Source of the DNA: Polaromonas sp.
GTDB taxonomy: Bacteria; Pseudomonadota; Gammaproteobacteria; Burkholderiales; Burkholderiaceae_C
Assembly: GCA_013298815.1 (NCBI GenBank)
Contig: JAAFJF010000001.1
Coordinates: 1 to 64,000, forward strand
Length of the DNA: 64,000 nucleotides
Reading direction: 5' to 3'
Numbering within the stretch: position 1 is the first letter of the stretch; each line of letters opens with the position of its first letter. A program made the translations under genes and the position numbers. The notes below the pieces were generated by a model. That model worked only from the letters and a program-made list of their open reading frames with translations. It had not been told where the DNA came from and made no database searches. This document shows positions 20,647-29,803 of the stretch, piece by piece.

Positions 20647-20946
20647 ATGAATCCTGAAAAACCTGTTGTTTCTGCGCCACCAGTGGTCGAAGAATCCCTC
20701 ATCGTCTACCCCTGCATTTTTCCCATCAAGGTCATGGGCGCAAAAGTGGATGGCTTTGTCCACGCCATTACCGCCGTTGCTCACGAATTTGACCCCACGT
20801 TTGATGCAAAAACGCTAGAACTGCGTGAAAGCAAGGGCGGCAATTACTTAGGCATCACCATCAACATCACCGCCACCAGCCGTGAGCAACTGGACGAGCT
20901 GTACCGCACGCTGTCGACGCACCCGATGGTGAAGATGGTGCTGTAG
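20647..20946 (+). CDS. ybeD: DUF493 / YbeD-family protein
   Basis: A small (99-residue) ferredoxin-like-fold protein. The segments LIVYPCIFPIKVMG, ESKGGNYLGITINITATSREQLDELYRTLSTHPMVK (given here as family hallmarks in 20872-20937) match YbeD. In many proteobacteria ybeD stands directly before lipB; here the type III restriction locus lies between them. The ATG at 20647, 8 bp after the previous stop, is preferred to a TTG at 20626 that would overlap the upstream gene. Confidence 0.88.
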   Translation: MNPEKPVVSAPPVVEESLIVYPCIFPIKVMGAKVDGFVHAITAVAHEFDPTFDAKTLELRESKGGNYLGITINITATSREQLDELYRTLSTHPMVKMVL

Positions 20947-20950
20947 GAAG

Positions 20951-22768
20951 ATGCCTACCCTAGACTGGCTCAACCGCGCCTCCGCCTTCACCACCGCTGC
21001 CAAAGTACCGTATCGGTTGCTGGAGCAGGTGTCTGCACACACATCTAACACTGAGAACGCTACAATTTTAATAGCTTCTCAGGCACTAAATACGCCGGCT
21101 ACAGCCATAAATACCTCTAAAAATGGCCTAAATACCGATAATTTACTGATTCAGGGCGATAACCTAGAGGCGCTCAAGGCGCTGCTGCCGTTTTATCGCG
21201 GGCAGGTTAAATGCATCTTCATCGACCCGCCGTACAACACCAAAAGCGCGTTTGAGCACTACGACGACAACCTGGAGCACGCCCAGTGGCTAAGCATGAT
21301 GCTCCCACGCCTGCAGCTCTTGCGCGAGCTGCTGCGCGAGGACGGCTCGATTTGGGTGACCATTGACGACAACGAGGGGCATTACCTCAAGGTGTTGATG
21401 GATGAGGTGTTTGGGCGGGGGAATTTTGTAGCCAGCGTTACTTGGCAAAAAACTACTAGCGTTCATAACAATGCAGTTTTTCTATCTTCATCAAGCGATT
21501 TAGTTCATGTTTATGGCAAAAATATAAACGAATTGATCTTGAAACGCATTCCAAGGAGCGACAGAAATGCGTCGGACTACACAAACCCGGATAACGATCC
21601 ACGCGGCGCTTGGTCTTCTAGCCCTCTGCATGTAAGTCTGACATCTGGACAACGCGGCGCACAATTTGCTAGAAGTGGCACATCATCAGGTCTATTTCCT
21701 TTGATAAATCCTCACGGCATTGAGGTATTTCCGCCATCAGGTCGTGCTTGGGGATACTCCCTTGAGTCTTTTGCGACCATGCATGCCGAAGGACGTATTT
21801 GGTGGGGCAAAGATGGTAACAATCAACCGCGAATGAAGCGGTTTTTAACAGAGCAAACTGATGGCGTTGTATCTACAACCGTTTGGTTATCAGAGGACGT
21901 TGGCCACAATCAAGAGGCAAAAGCAGAGATGTTGACCTTGCGAGTTAACGAAACAGCAGAACTTTTCGCCACTCCAAAACCAGAACGCCTAATTCAACGC
22001 ATCCTCCACATCGCCTCAAACGAAGGCGACCTCGTCCTCGACAGCTTCCTGGGCAGCGGCACAACCGCCGCCGTGGCGCACAAGATGGGGCGGCGGTGGA
22101 TTGGGATTGAAATGGGGGAGCACGCGGCGACGCACTGCTTGCCGCGCCTGCAAAAGGTGCTGGATGGGGAGCAGGGCGGCATCAGCAAAGCGGTCAATTG
22201 GGCGGGCGGCGGCGGGTTTCGGTTCATGCGGCTGGGGGAGCCGGTGTTTGACGACCGTGGCCGCATCAACCCCGCCGTGCGCTTTGCGACGCTGGCAGCC
22301 TTCGTCTGGCAGCAAGACACCGGCACGGCGCTGGACCTGGCAGCCTCCCAACCCGGCACACCGCACATTGGCACGAACTATATATTTAATAGCGCCTTAG
22401 GCAACAAATACGCCGGCTACAGCCAAATTGAGCCTCTAAAACAGGGTGAAACCGGTGATTTGGCCTTCCAAGCCCCGCCAGAGCTGCCTGAGCCAGCCCC
22501 AGAAGTGCCACAAACGCCCAAAGGAACAGCCTACTACCTGCTCTACAACGGCATCTTGGGCGACAAGCGCCCCGCCAGCGGCAACGTGCTAACCCGCGAC
22601 GTGCTGGCCGCGCTGCTGGATTTACACGCCAAAGTGCTGGCCGATGCACCAGAAGGCGCGGAACTGGACTTGATCGTCTACGGCGAAGCCTGCCGGCTGG
22701 GCGAGGAGCGACTGAAGCAGGCGAAGGTGACGTTTAGGCATATTCCGTATGATGTGCGGGCGAGATGA
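20951..22768 (+). CDS. mod: Type III restriction-modification methyltransferase (Mod)
   Basis: Beta-class adenine methyltransferase that provides target recognition and protects host DNA. Motif IV is DPPYNTKSAF (from residue 92), preceded by the usual NLLIQGDNLEALKAL. The SAM-binding motif I is DSFLGSGTTAAVAHKMG at about residues 358-375. The central region between them is the target recognition domain. At 605 residues the length is typical. Dispersed repeat copies lie inside the frame at residues 37-54 and about 477-493. The stop overlaps the next start as ATGA. The recognition sequence cannot be predicted from this reading. Confidence 0.92.
   Translation: MPTLDWLNRASAFTTAAKVPYRLLEQVSAHTSNTENATILIASQALNTPATAINTSKNGLNTDNLLIQGDNLEALKALLPFYRGQVKCIFIDPPYNTKSAFEHYDDNLEHAQWLSMMLPRLQLLRELLREDGSIWVTIDDNEGHYLKVLMDEVFGRGNFVASVTWQKTTSVHNNAVFLSSSSDLVHVYGKNINELILKRIPRSDRNASDYTNPDNDPRGAWSSSPLHVSLTSGQRGAQFARSGTSSGLFPLINPHGIEVFPPSGRAWGYSLESFATMHAEGRIWWGKDGNNQPRMKRFLTEQTDGVVSTTVWLSEDVGHNQEAKAEMLTLRVNETAELFATPKPERLIQRILHIASNEGDLVLDSFLGSGTTAAVAHKMGRRWIGIEMGEHAATHCLPRLQKVLDGEQGGISKAVNWAGGGGFRFMRLGEPVFDDRGRINPAVRFATLAAFVWQQDTGTALDLAASQPGTPHIGTNYIFNSALGNKYAGYSQIEPLKQGETGDLAFQAPPELPEPAPEVPQTPKGTAYYLLYNGILGDKRPASGNVLTRDVLAALLDLHAKVLADAPEGAELDLIVYGEACRLGEERLKQAKVTFRHIPYDVRAR
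21059..21111 (-). repeat. Dispersed ~53-bp repeat, copy E (inside mod, N-terminal)
   Basis: On the minus strand: GCTGTAGCCGGCGTATTTAG, then TGCCTGAGAAGC and the tail GCTATTAAAATTGTAGC. It encodes antisense-read residues 37-54 of Mod, just before the conserved NLLIQGDN motif. Confidence 0.78.
22378..22429 (-). repeat. Dispersed ~53-bp repeat, copy F (inside mod, C-terminal)
   Basis: On the minus strand: GGCTGTAGCCGGCGTATTTG, then TTGCCTAAGGCGC and the tail GCTATTAAATATATAG. It encodes residues around 477-493 of Mod in a C-terminal linker. Confidence 0.78.
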
Positions 22769-24459
22769 CGATGGACAACAGCATGACGGCCACTGAGTTA
22801 CAAGCCTTTATCAAAGCGCAGTTTCCTGAGGAAAACGAGTGCTTTGAGTGGAAGGAGTGGCGTAGCCTGAAATCAAACATTTCTGGCCGCAAGGGTGAAG
22901 ACTTGGTGTCGTATGTCTCGGCCTTGCCTAATATGGACGGGGGCTGCATCGTCATTGGTGTGCAAGACAAAACGCTGGCTGTTACCGGCATTCAAGATTT
23001 TGCCGACTACAACACAGAAAACGTCATCCACCGAATTTTGGGCAAAACGCCAAGCTTACCGTCGATGGGGCTGCGCGTTGAAGCCTTGCTGGCCAGTGAT
23101 ACAGGCGCTGTCGTCTGGCTGGTACACGTGCCACGCCATGCACCCAGACAACCCGTGTTTGCACATGATAAAGCTTGGCAACGCGATGGCGACAGTCTGG
23201 TGGAGCTGCGTCCAGATCGCTTGGAAGCCATTTTGTGTGAGCCTTTGAGCGGCGAAGACTGGAGTGCAGTTTTGGTACCCCAAGCCAGTCTACAAGACCT
23301 TGACCCAGCGGCTCTCGCTTTGGCTCGTAAACAATATGGCGACGGCAATGCCAGCAAACCTTGGGCAAGTCAAATTACCAGTTGGTCTGATGCTGCTTTT
23401 TTAGACAAGGCCAGGCTGTCAATCAACGGCGTATTGACGCGTGCCGCCTTGCTTTTGTTAGGAAGGGCTGAATGTGTGCATCTGCTGTCTGGACACCCTG
23501 CTGAAATTGCCTGGAAGTTACCGGAAAAGCGAGTCTTGCAGCCTTATGGGACACCATTTTTATTGACGGTCAATGAGGTATTGGCTAATATTCGACGGCA
23601 CAACATCAAGTTGTTTCCAAGCAACCAGCTCATGGCAACTGAAGTGCCCAACTACGATGTCCGCGTTATCTTAGAGGCGCTCAACAATTGCATTGCGCAT
23701 CAAGACTATGAGCGACATGCCAGAATTCTGGTGATTGAGCATGACTCGCACCTAGAGTTTCACAGCGAAGGCGCTTTTTTTGATGGCAAACCAGCCGATT
23801 ACTACTCACACAACCGCACGCCGAATCGCTATCGAAACAAATACTTAACAGATGCCATGCGTGAGCTGGGGTTGATCGACCGTGGCGGATTTGGTATCAG
23901 CGAGATGTATGTATTACAACGAAAACGCTTTTTACCGCTGCCAGATTACGAGTTATCTGAGCCTTTGAAAGTGGTGGTGCGGGTATTTGGACAAACCATC
24001 GACGAAAACTATGCACGTTTACTCATGGAACGAGCTGATTTGCCGCTTAAACAAGCGATTTGGCTCGACAGAGTACAAAAAAAATCAACGGTAGATGACG
24101 TTCATATCGCCGAATTGCGCAAGGCAAAACTCATAGAGGGGCGCAAACCCAACTTTTTTGTCTCTGCCCACGTTGCCGATGCTACCCACACACGACCAGA
24201 ATACACACGTAACAAAGGGCTAGATGACCACTATTACAAGACGCTGATTTTGAAACATATCGAGCAATTTCAATCTGCATCAGCACAAGACATTAGGTCA
24301 TTGTTGCTTGATAAGCTTCCGGATTCACTTTCTGCACATCAAAAACAAGTCAAGATTAAGAACTTGCTAGCTGCCCTGCGAGGAACAGGGCTTGAAAATG
24401 TCAAAATTACGGCGACAGGTGCTGGAATAGCGACCAGATGGAAGTTGCTTAATAATTAA
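22765..24459 (+). CDS. AlbA_2 / Schlafen-type ATP-binding protein in the type III RM locus
   Basis: A 564-residue protein. Its N-terminal AlbA_2 (Schlafen-core) domain shows ENECFEWKEW, GRKGEDLVSYVSALPNMDGG and CIVIGVQDK. A RecG-like ATP-binding C-terminal half with a GHKL-like section (VRVILEALNNCIAHQDYERH) and a winged-helix end follow. Such proteins act as DNA-binding regulators or as accessory proteins in defence loci. It starts at 22765 overlapping the mod stop (ATGA), so it is translationally coupled to Mod, and it lies between mod and res. Whether it is part of the restriction complex, a regulator of res, or a separate defence gene is open. Confidence 0.8.
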   Translation: MTMDNSMTATELQAFIKAQFPEENECFEWKEWRSLKSNISGRKGEDLVSYVSALPNMDGGCIVIGVQDKTLAVTGIQDFADYNTENVIHRILGKTPSLPSMGLRVEALLASDTGAVVWLVHVPRHAPRQPVFAHDKAWQRDGDSLVELRPDRLEAILCEPLSGEDWSAVLVPQASLQDLDPAALALARKQYGDGNASKPWASQITSWSDAAFLDKARLSINGVLTRAALLLLGRAECVHLLSGHPAEIAWKLPEKRVLQPYGTPFLLTVNEVLANIRRHNIKLFPSNQLMATEVPNYDVRVILEALNNCIAHQDYERHARILVIEHDSHLEFHSEGAFFDGKPADYYSHNRTPNRYRNKYLTDAMRELGLIDRGGFGISEMYVLQRKRFLPLPDYELSEPLKVVVRVFGQTIDENYARLLMERADLPLKQAIWLDRVQKKSTVDDVHIAELRKAKLIEGRKPNFFVSAHVADATHTRPEYTRNKGLDDHYYKTLILKHIEQFQSASAQDIRSLLLDKLPDSLSAHQKQVKIKNLLAALRGTGLENVKITATGAGIATRWKLLNN

Positions 24460-24463
24460 GCAG

Positions 24464-24587
24464 TCGGATAATTGCTTGGAAATTTGTCTCAACTATCCGA
24501 TAAATTACCCGATGAAAAATAATTTATTTATATAAATCAATGGCTTAGATTGGATATCTTGGCGCCAATTATTCTCTAACTATCCAA
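24464..24587. repeat. Pair of related ~36-bp elements upstream of res
   Basis: Element 1 (about 24464-24500) begins TCGGATA and ends TATCCGA. Element 2 (about 24550-24587) begins TTGGATA and ends TATCCAA. Between the terminal inverted half-sites both share TTGG, AATT, TCTC and AACTATCC in the same order. They occupy the 149-bp gap before res, where a promoter would be expected, so they look like operator sites, perhaps for the AlbA_2 protein. Confidence 0.5.
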
Positions 24588-24608
24588 TTCCGCGAAACAA
24601 ATACTCCC

Positions 24609-27350
24609 ATGACCACCCTCTCCCTCAAATCCTACCAACAAGCCGCGCTGGACACTTTGGCGCGTTTTGCGCGGTCGGCGCAGATACATGGGGCGGCACA
24701 GGCGTTTCGGGAGCAGGCGGGGTACAGTTACAACGGTGACGCTTTTGGTGCAACACCCTGCGTGTGCTTGCGCATCCCCACCGGCGGCGGCAAAACGCTG
24801 CTGGCAGCTCATGCGGTACAGACGATAGCGCAAGAGTGGCGGGCGACGGACGCACCTGTGGCGGTATGGTTGGTACCCAGCGACACGATTCGCAGCCAAA
24901 CCCTGAAAGCCCTGCAAACCGACGGCCACCCCTACCGCGAGGCTTTGGCGGCGCATTACGGAGCTGGGGTGCGGGTGTGTACCTTGGACGACATTGCCAA
25001 TATCGCCCCACCCGACTGGGGACTGCAGGCCGTGGTGGTGGTGGCGACGATTCAGGGCTTTCGGGTGGACGACACCGATAAACGCAATGTGTACAGCTTT
25101 TCGGAGGGGTTTGAGCGCCACTTCAAAGGCGTTGATGAACAACGTTTGCGCGTTTTACACGGTTTGCCCGACGCGCTGGTGACAGTAGAGGAAGCGGCGA
25201 CTGATAAAACAGGCGTGCTGCAAGGCTTTATTGGCCAGCCGCGCTGGAGTTTGGCCAACTGGCTGGCGCTACACGAGCCGATCTTGATTGTCGATGAGGC
25301 GCACAACACCAAAACGGATAAAAGTTTCACGGCCCTGCAACGCCTGAACCCCAGCATTATTTTGGAGCTGACCGCCACGCCGGTGGCTGGCAAGGCCAAT
25401 GTGCTGTACCACGTGAGCGCCCAGGAGCTGGCGGCAGAAAGTATGGTGAAACTGCCGATTGCACTGGCCGAGCACCCGCTGGGCTGGCAGCAGGCTGTGT
25501 TTGCCGCCGTGCAAACACAGCGCGCGCTGGAGGGGGAAGCGCTCAAAGATGAGGCCGCCGGGAACGGCTATGTGCGCCCAATTGTGCTGTTTCAGGCGCA
25601 AAACGAGAACGACGAGGTGCCACCCGAAGCCTTGCGAACTTATTTACAAGACGAGCTGCACATTCCGCCCGAGCAAATCAAGGTAGCCACTGGCAGCACG
25701 CGGGAGCTGGACGGGCTGGATTTGAGCGCACGCACGGAGCCAACGCGCTTTGTCATCACCGTGCAGGCACTGCGGGAGGGCTGGGACTGCCCGTTTGCCT
25801 ACGTGCTGTGCTCACTGCAGCGGCTGTCAAGCGCCACGGCTGTGGAGCAGCTGCTGGGGCGCGTGCTGCGTATGCCTTACGCCACACGGCGCGGGCGCGA
25901 GGCGCTGAACAAGGCCTATGCCCATGTGGTGGAAGCGAAGTTCTCCAACGCGGCGCACGAGCTTGCCGACCGGCTCATCAACAACATGGGTTTTGAGGCG
26001 CTGGATGTGGCGTCGATGATCGTGCATCAGGGTGCTTTGCCACTTTTTGATAAAAATCAACCGGCAGCCGGCGTATTTATTGCCGAAATAGCTACAAATT
26101 TCATAGTACCGACACCCTCACCCGAATTGCTGGCTGTGGCTGGCACGGAAGGCATCTCCATTCAAGTGGCCACCATTGGCGGCGAGCAGCAATTGGTGGT
26201 GACGGGGCATATTTCACCTGAAATAGAAACCTTGCTGATCGCCGAAGTGCGGGGCGCCAAAAAGCAAGAGCAAGTGCGCGACAAGGTGGCGCAGCACAAT
26301 GCGCTGACCAGCGCACAGCAAGCGCCGGCCTCACGCGGCGTGCCATTTGCACCCCTGCCGACGCTGAGTTACAGGCCGCGCATCACTGAGATCACTGAGC
26401 AAGATAAAAATCAAGGCGATCAAGTTGATTTATGGCCTTTTTACCCCTTAGAACGCTCTGCCGTGCTGGAAACAGTGGATTTGGACTTGCTCACGCCAGA
26501 AGCTGTTCAGTTGCAGGGGTTTTTGGTTGTTGAACAGTCCAACACCTTTGAAATCTACCTCAAAGACGCGCATGTCCAGCTGCGTGCGGCAGATGCGAAC
26601 CAGATTGCGTTTGACTATGGCTCAAGCACCATCAGCGCTGATGATTTGGTGCGCTGGCTGGATCAGTCGCTGTTTCAAAAGCTGCCCCATTTCACCCAAA
26701 ACGAGCGCTGCAGTTATTTTGCAGCAGTGGTGAGTTACCTCATCAACGAAAAACGGCAATCTTTGGTCGGCTTGGCGAAAGCGCGCTTCAAGCTGGCGCA
26801 AGAGATCGAGGCGCATGTGGCTGATTTGCTCAGCAACGCCGCCAAAACGCAATTTCGCCAGCTGGTTTTGGAGCAAACGTGGGATATCACAGCGGACTGG
26901 GAGCGACCGATGCTTTTTGAACGCAACCGTTATCCCGTGCCAACGGGCTCGCGCTACAGCGGGCGCTACCAGTTCAACAAACATTTTTACCCTGTGCTGG
27001 CAGATTTGAAAGATGGTGGTGAAGAGTTTGCCTGCGCCCAACTGCTGGACAGCCATGCCAATGTTGAGCAGTGGGTACGCAACCTAGACACTCAGCCTTG
27101 TGGTTTTTCCTTGGCCACATCCAAAGGCCGTTTCTTTCCTGACTTCGTAGCACAGCTGAAGGATGGCCGCATGGCCGTTATTGAATATAAAGGCGCACAC
27201 TTACTTGCCATGCCCTATGAAATTGAAAAACGCCAAGTGGGCGAACTGTGGGCCAAAGTCAGCGAAGGCAAGTGTCTGTTTGGACAAATTGTGCTGCAAC
27301 GCGACGGTTTAAATATGAAACAACAGCTTGATGCGCTTTTAGCAACCTAA
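24609..27350 (+). CDS. res: Type III restriction enzyme helicase/endonuclease subunit (Res)
   Basis: Superfamily 2 ATPase with nuclease, needed for cleavage together with Mod. The helicase motifs are [14 protein letters not shown] (Walker A), [14 protein letters not shown] (DEAH box), LELTATP (motif III) and [14 protein letters not shown] with [10 protein letters not shown] (motifs V/VI). The C-terminal PD-(D/E)xK nuclease appears as FFPDFVAQL and AVIEYKGAH. At 913 residues it is complete. Dispersed repeat copy G sits in-frame near residues 482-500, between helicase and nuclease. lipB starts 8 bp after its stop. Confidence 0.92.
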   Translation: MTTLSLKSYQQAALDTLARFARSAQIHGAAQAFREQAGYSYNGDAFGATPCVCLRIPTGGGKTLLAAHAVQTIAQEWRATDAPVAVWLVPSDTIRSQTLKALQTDGHPYREALAAHYGAGVRVCTLDDIANIAPPDWGLQAVVVVATIQGFRVDDTDKRNVYSFSEGFERHFKGVDEQRLRVLHGLPDALVTVEEAATDKTGVLQGFIGQPRWSLANWLALHEPILIVDEAHNTKTDKSFTALQRLNPSIILELTATPVAGKANVLYHVSAQELAAESMVKLPIALAEHPLGWQQAVFAAVQTQRALEGEALKDEAAGNGYVRPIVLFQAQNENDEVPPEALRTYLQDELHIPPEQIKVATGSTRELDGLDLSARTEPTRFVITVQALREGWDCPFAYVLCSLQRLSSATAVEQLLGRVLRMPYATRRGREALNKAYAHVVEAKFSNAAHELADRLINNMGFEALDVASMIVHQGALPLFDKNQPAAGVFIAEIATNFIVPTPSPELLAVAGTEGISIQVATIGGEQQLVVTGHISPEIETLLIAEVRGAKKQEQVRDKVAQHNALTSAQQAPASRGVPFAPLPTLSYRPRITEITEQDKNQGDQVDLWPFYPLERSAVLETVDLDLLTPEAVQLQGFLVVEQSNTFEIYLKDAHVQLRAADANQIAFDYGSSTISADDLVRWLDQSLFQKLPHFTQNERCSYFAAVVSYLINEKRQSLVGLAKARFKLAQEIEAHVADLLSNAAKTQFRQLVLEQTWDITADWERPMLFERNRYPVPTGSRYSGRYQFNKHFYPVLADLKDGGEEFACAQLLDSHANVEQWVRNLDTQPCGFSLATSKGRFFPDFVAQLKDGRMAVIEYKGAHLLAMPYEIEKRQVGELWAKVSEGKCLFGQIVLQRDGLNMKQQLDALLAT
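26053..26106 (+). repeat. Dispersed ~53-bp repeat, copy G (inside res)
   Basis: AAAATCAACCGGCAGCCGGC, then GTATTTATTGCCGAAATAGC and ACAAATTTCATAG. It is read in sense and encodes the linker after [15 protein letters not shown]. Confidence 0.75.
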
Positions 27351-27358
27351 AAAGCAAC

Positions 27359-28087
27359 ATGGACACCCGTTTTTTAGGCCGCGTCGACTATGTGCCCACG
27401 TATGAAGCAATGCAGCTCTACACCGAGCAGCGGCATGCTGAGAAAATCACGGAAAATACTATTGAAAATGACACTCAGCCGTCGTATTTATTGCCAGATG
27501 CGCTATTAATTTGTGAGCATAATCCCGTCTTTACGCAAGGTCTTGCCGGTAAGGTTGAACATATTTTGAACGCTGGCAACATCCCCATCGTGCAATCGAA
27601 CCGAGGTGGGCAGGTCACTTACCACGGGCCGGGGCAGGTGGTGGCATATCCGATGATCGACTTGAAGGCTGCTGGCTATTTCGTCAAAGAATATGTTTAT
27701 CGCATCGAAGAAGCCGTTATTCGCACTCTTTTGCATTTTGGTGTGACGGGCCACCGTGTGGCTGGGGCGCCTGGGATTTATGTGCGCTTAGAAGATCCGT
27801 TTTCGCACGCTTTACTGCCCCAAAGACCGCAAAAACATAGCACTGAAGAGATAAATTTCACGGGTCTAGGCAAAATCGCCGCCTTGGGCATCAAAGTCAG
27901 TCGCCATTTCACCTACCACGGCGTGGCACTGAACGTGGCGATGGATTTAGAACCCTTTTCACGTATCAACCCATGTGGATATTCTGGGCTGCAGACCGTA
28001 GACCTTTCTACAATAGGGGTGTCTTGCTCGTGGGACGAGGCAGCTGGCGTGTTGAGCCAGAAGCTTGTTTCCTACCTTGCGACTTGA
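27359..28087 (+). CDS. lipB: Octanoyl-[acyl-carrier-protein]:protein N-octanoyltransferase (LipB)
   Basis: Transfers octanoyl groups from ACP to lipoyl domains. Motifs are [34 protein letters not shown], the catalytic Lys in [14 protein letters not shown] and the catalytic Cys in [10 protein letters not shown]. Between the N-terminal [13 protein letters not shown] and the conserved EHNPVFTQG there are about 20 extra residues, largely produced by dispersed repeat copy H. A further stretch [15 protein letters not shown]-like before GLGKIA is also longer than usual. It is followed by lipA, as usual. Confidence 0.94.
   Translation: MDTRFLGRVDYVPTYEAMQLYTEQRHAEKITENTIENDTQPSYLLPDALLICEHNPVFTQGLAGKVEHILNAGNIPIVQSNRGGQVTYHGPGQVVAYPMIDLKAAGYFVKEYVYRIEEAVIRTLLHFGVTGHRVAGAPGIYVRLEDPFSHALLPQRPQKHSTEEINFTGLGKIAALGIKVSRHFTYHGVALNVAMDLEPFSRINPCGYSGLQTVDLSTIGVSCSWDEAAGVLSQKLVSYLAT
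27465..27518 (+). repeat. Dispersed ~53-bp repeat, copy H (inside lipB)
   Basis: AAAATGACACTCAGCCGTCG, then TATTTATTGCCAGATGC and GCTATTAATTTGTGAGC. Inserted in sense, in frame, before the conserved VFTQG motif of the essential-type gene lipB. Confidence 0.7.
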
Positions 28088-28134
28088 ATTTTATGCCTCG
28101 AATTTGACGCCTTGAACGGTGTCTTGAAAGAATA

Positions 28135-29178
28135 ATGATTATGAGCACCCTCGAAATCCTCCCTTCCACTTCCAACCCTGTCGTGCGGGAGTCGCAATCG
28201 CAAGCTGATTACAACCCGCTGGCCAAGCAAAAAGCGGGAGCCAAGCTGTCGCGCATCCCTGTCAAAGTGGTGCAGGGCGAGGTGCTGAAGAAGCCGGACT
28301 GGATTCGCGTCAAAGCCGGTTCGCCTTCGACCCGCTTTTACGAAATCAAAGACATTTTGCGTGCCAACAAGCTAGTCACCGTGTGTGAAGAGGCCAGTTG
28401 CCCGAACATTGGTGAGTGTTTTGGCAAAGGCACAGCAACTTTCATGATCATGGGTGACAAATGCACACGCCGCTGCCCGTTTTGCGACGTCGGACACGGC
28501 AGGCCCGACCCGCTGGATGTCGATGAACCGCTGAATCTAGCCAAAACCATCGCAGCATTGAAGCTGAAATACGTGGTGATAACTAGCGTTGACCGTGACG
28601 ATTTGCGCGATGGTGGGGCGCAGCATTTTGTGGATTGCATCAAAAATATCCGTGAACTATCGCCAACAACAGAAATAGAAGTGCTGGTGCCTGATTTTCG
28701 AGGTCGTGACGACCGTGCTTTGGAGATTTTGAAAGCTGCACCACCGGACGTGATGAACCACAACCTGGAAACCGCGCCTCGCTTGTACAAAGAGGCGCGC
28801 CCAGGCTCTGACTACCAATTCAGCCTGAATTTGCTTAAGAAATTCAAAGAATTACACCCGAACGTGCCAACCAAAAGCGGCATCATGGTGGGTTTGGGCG
28901 AAACTGACGAAGAAGTGCTGCAAGTGATGCAAGACATGCGCGACCACAACATTGATATGCTGACGATTGGACAATATCTTGCGCCATCGATGTCGCATTT
29001 GACCGTGAAACGCTACGTTCACCCCGACACTTTTAAGATGTTTGAAGCCAAAGCCTATGAAATGGGTTTTAGTCATGCGGCAGTGGGGGCGATGGTACGG
29101 TCGAGTTATCACGCAGACATTCAGGCTGAACATGCGCATAGTGCTATTGCTGTCAAAAACCAGAAGTTAATGCGATAG
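28135..29178 (+). CDS. lipA: Lipoyl synthase (LipA)
   Basis: Radical-SAM enzyme inserting two sulfurs into octanoyl groups on lipoyl domains. The auxiliary cluster motif is [12 protein letters not shown] and the radical-SAM cluster motif is CTRRCPFC. The RSSY motif near the C-terminus ([11 protein letters not shown]) supplies the third cluster ligand. Length is about 345 residues. Two possible ATGs lie 6 bp apart (28135, 28141). It stands directly after lipB and is the last recognisable core gene before the AT-rich island. Confidence 0.96.
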   Translation: MIMSTLEILPSTSNPVVRESQSQADYNPLAKQKAGAKLSRIPVKVVQGEVLKKPDWIRVKAGSPSTRFYEIKDILRANKLVTVCEEASCPNIGECFGKGTATFMIMGDKCTRRCPFCDVGHGRPDPLDVDEPLNLAKTIAALKLKYVVITSVDRDDLRDGGAQHFVDCIKNIRELSPTTEIEVLVPDFRGRDDRALEILKAAPPDVMNHNLETAPRLYKEARPGSDYQFSLNLLKKFKELHPNVPTKSGIMVGLGETDEEVLQVMQDMRDHNIDMLTIGQYLAPSMSHLTVKRYVHPDTFKMFEAKAYEMGFSHAAVGAMVRSSYHADIQAEHAHSAIAVKNQKLMR

Positions 29179-29201
29179 TTTAGAAGTTAGTGCGACAATT
29201 C
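29162..29201 (+). repeat. Imperfect 20-bp tandem duplication at the lipA 3' end
   Basis: Unit 1 (29162-29181, including the lipA stop) and unit 2 (29182-29201) agree at 16 of 20 positions; both start AGAAGTTA and contain TGCGA. It marks the border between core genes and the AT-rich island. Confidence 0.55.
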
Positions 29202-29205
29202 AATA

Positions 29206-29266
29206 GTGAAAATTTCGAAAAATCTGATTTAATTATTTAAAATCAATCAGTTATGGAAATTTTCAC
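29206..29266. terminator. Long palindromic stem-loop after lipA (possible terminator)
   Basis: Perfect outer arms GTGAAAATTTC (29206-29216) and GAAATTTTCAC (29256-29266) enclose a second pair, CTGATT and AATCAG. The AT-rich composition and lack of a clear T-tract make its function as a terminator uncertain; it may also be a palindromic insertion. Confidence 0.5.
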
Positions 29267-29475
29267 AAAGAAACTGAATGCACTATTTTTAGCCATTTGA
29301 CAACTGCAATGCAAACTTAGCGCTCAAAATCGGGGAAATATTTAGCAATTCAACGTTTTTTGGCGTTTAAAAATACGTATTTTTCCGGTTTTGAGTCTAG
29401 ATTTGATGCGTTTTACAAAATAACGCTGCAAGGATGGTTTAACTCCGAGCAGTCCGCTTCAGATCAAACGAAATC

Positions 29476-29622
29476 CTTGTCTTTTATGAGCTTGTAACCT
29501 TTGAGAATTTACAAATTGATAGAAACCACACCAGTTCGATTAAGGCCAAACTCAATATTGATGACAAATACGGCAGTCCTTTCATACCAGACAAATTGGA
29601 ACCGACGCATTACGATTTTTGA
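29476..29622 (+). pseudogene. Fragment of a second copy of the 552-residue unknown protein gene
   Basis: Translated in the frame starting CTT at 29476, the DNA gives YELVTFENLQIDRNH, then SSIKAKLNIDDK, and ends at TGA 29620-29622. The intact gene at 34991 encodes YELETFENLQIDRNH, then SSLIKAGINIDDK at the matching place. Nearly 30 consecutive residues are alignable, after which similarity stops. No start codon or upstream part of the gene remains. It is a remnant of a paralogue, or of the same gene before a rearrangement. Confidence 0.8.
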
Positions 29623-29803
29623 CTATCCCTTGGCTGAGAATACTGCTTGCACAAAGTGTTCCAGTGAATTCAAGTATCTACAGAATGCAGATTAACAACA
29701 CCAAATTCCGACGTGAAAGCAGGCTTGTGTTCTATGCCAAAATGATTGCCTTTTAAGCTTCAATCTGTTACGCTGCGTCATACAAAAATTTAGTGAAATT
29801 GAT

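Larger units (their letters stand above)
29179..29803. other. Non-coding border region between lipA and the island
   Basis: No intact gene is seen. The stretch holds the tandem 20-bp duplication, the palindromic stem-loop and the decayed fragment of the 552-residue protein gene. The remainder (29267-29470 and 29623-29803) is AT-rich with nothing recognised apart from the likely promoter zone of the methyltransferase gene. Confidence 0.6.

Noticed and set aside
24576-25142. 188-codon minus-strand frame at the start of res
   Set aside because: Antisense shadow of the conserved helicase domain.
29501-29695. 64-codon frame in the border region
   Set aside because: It reads the remnant of the 552-residue gene in the wrong frame; the matching frame starts one base earlier and ends at 29622.
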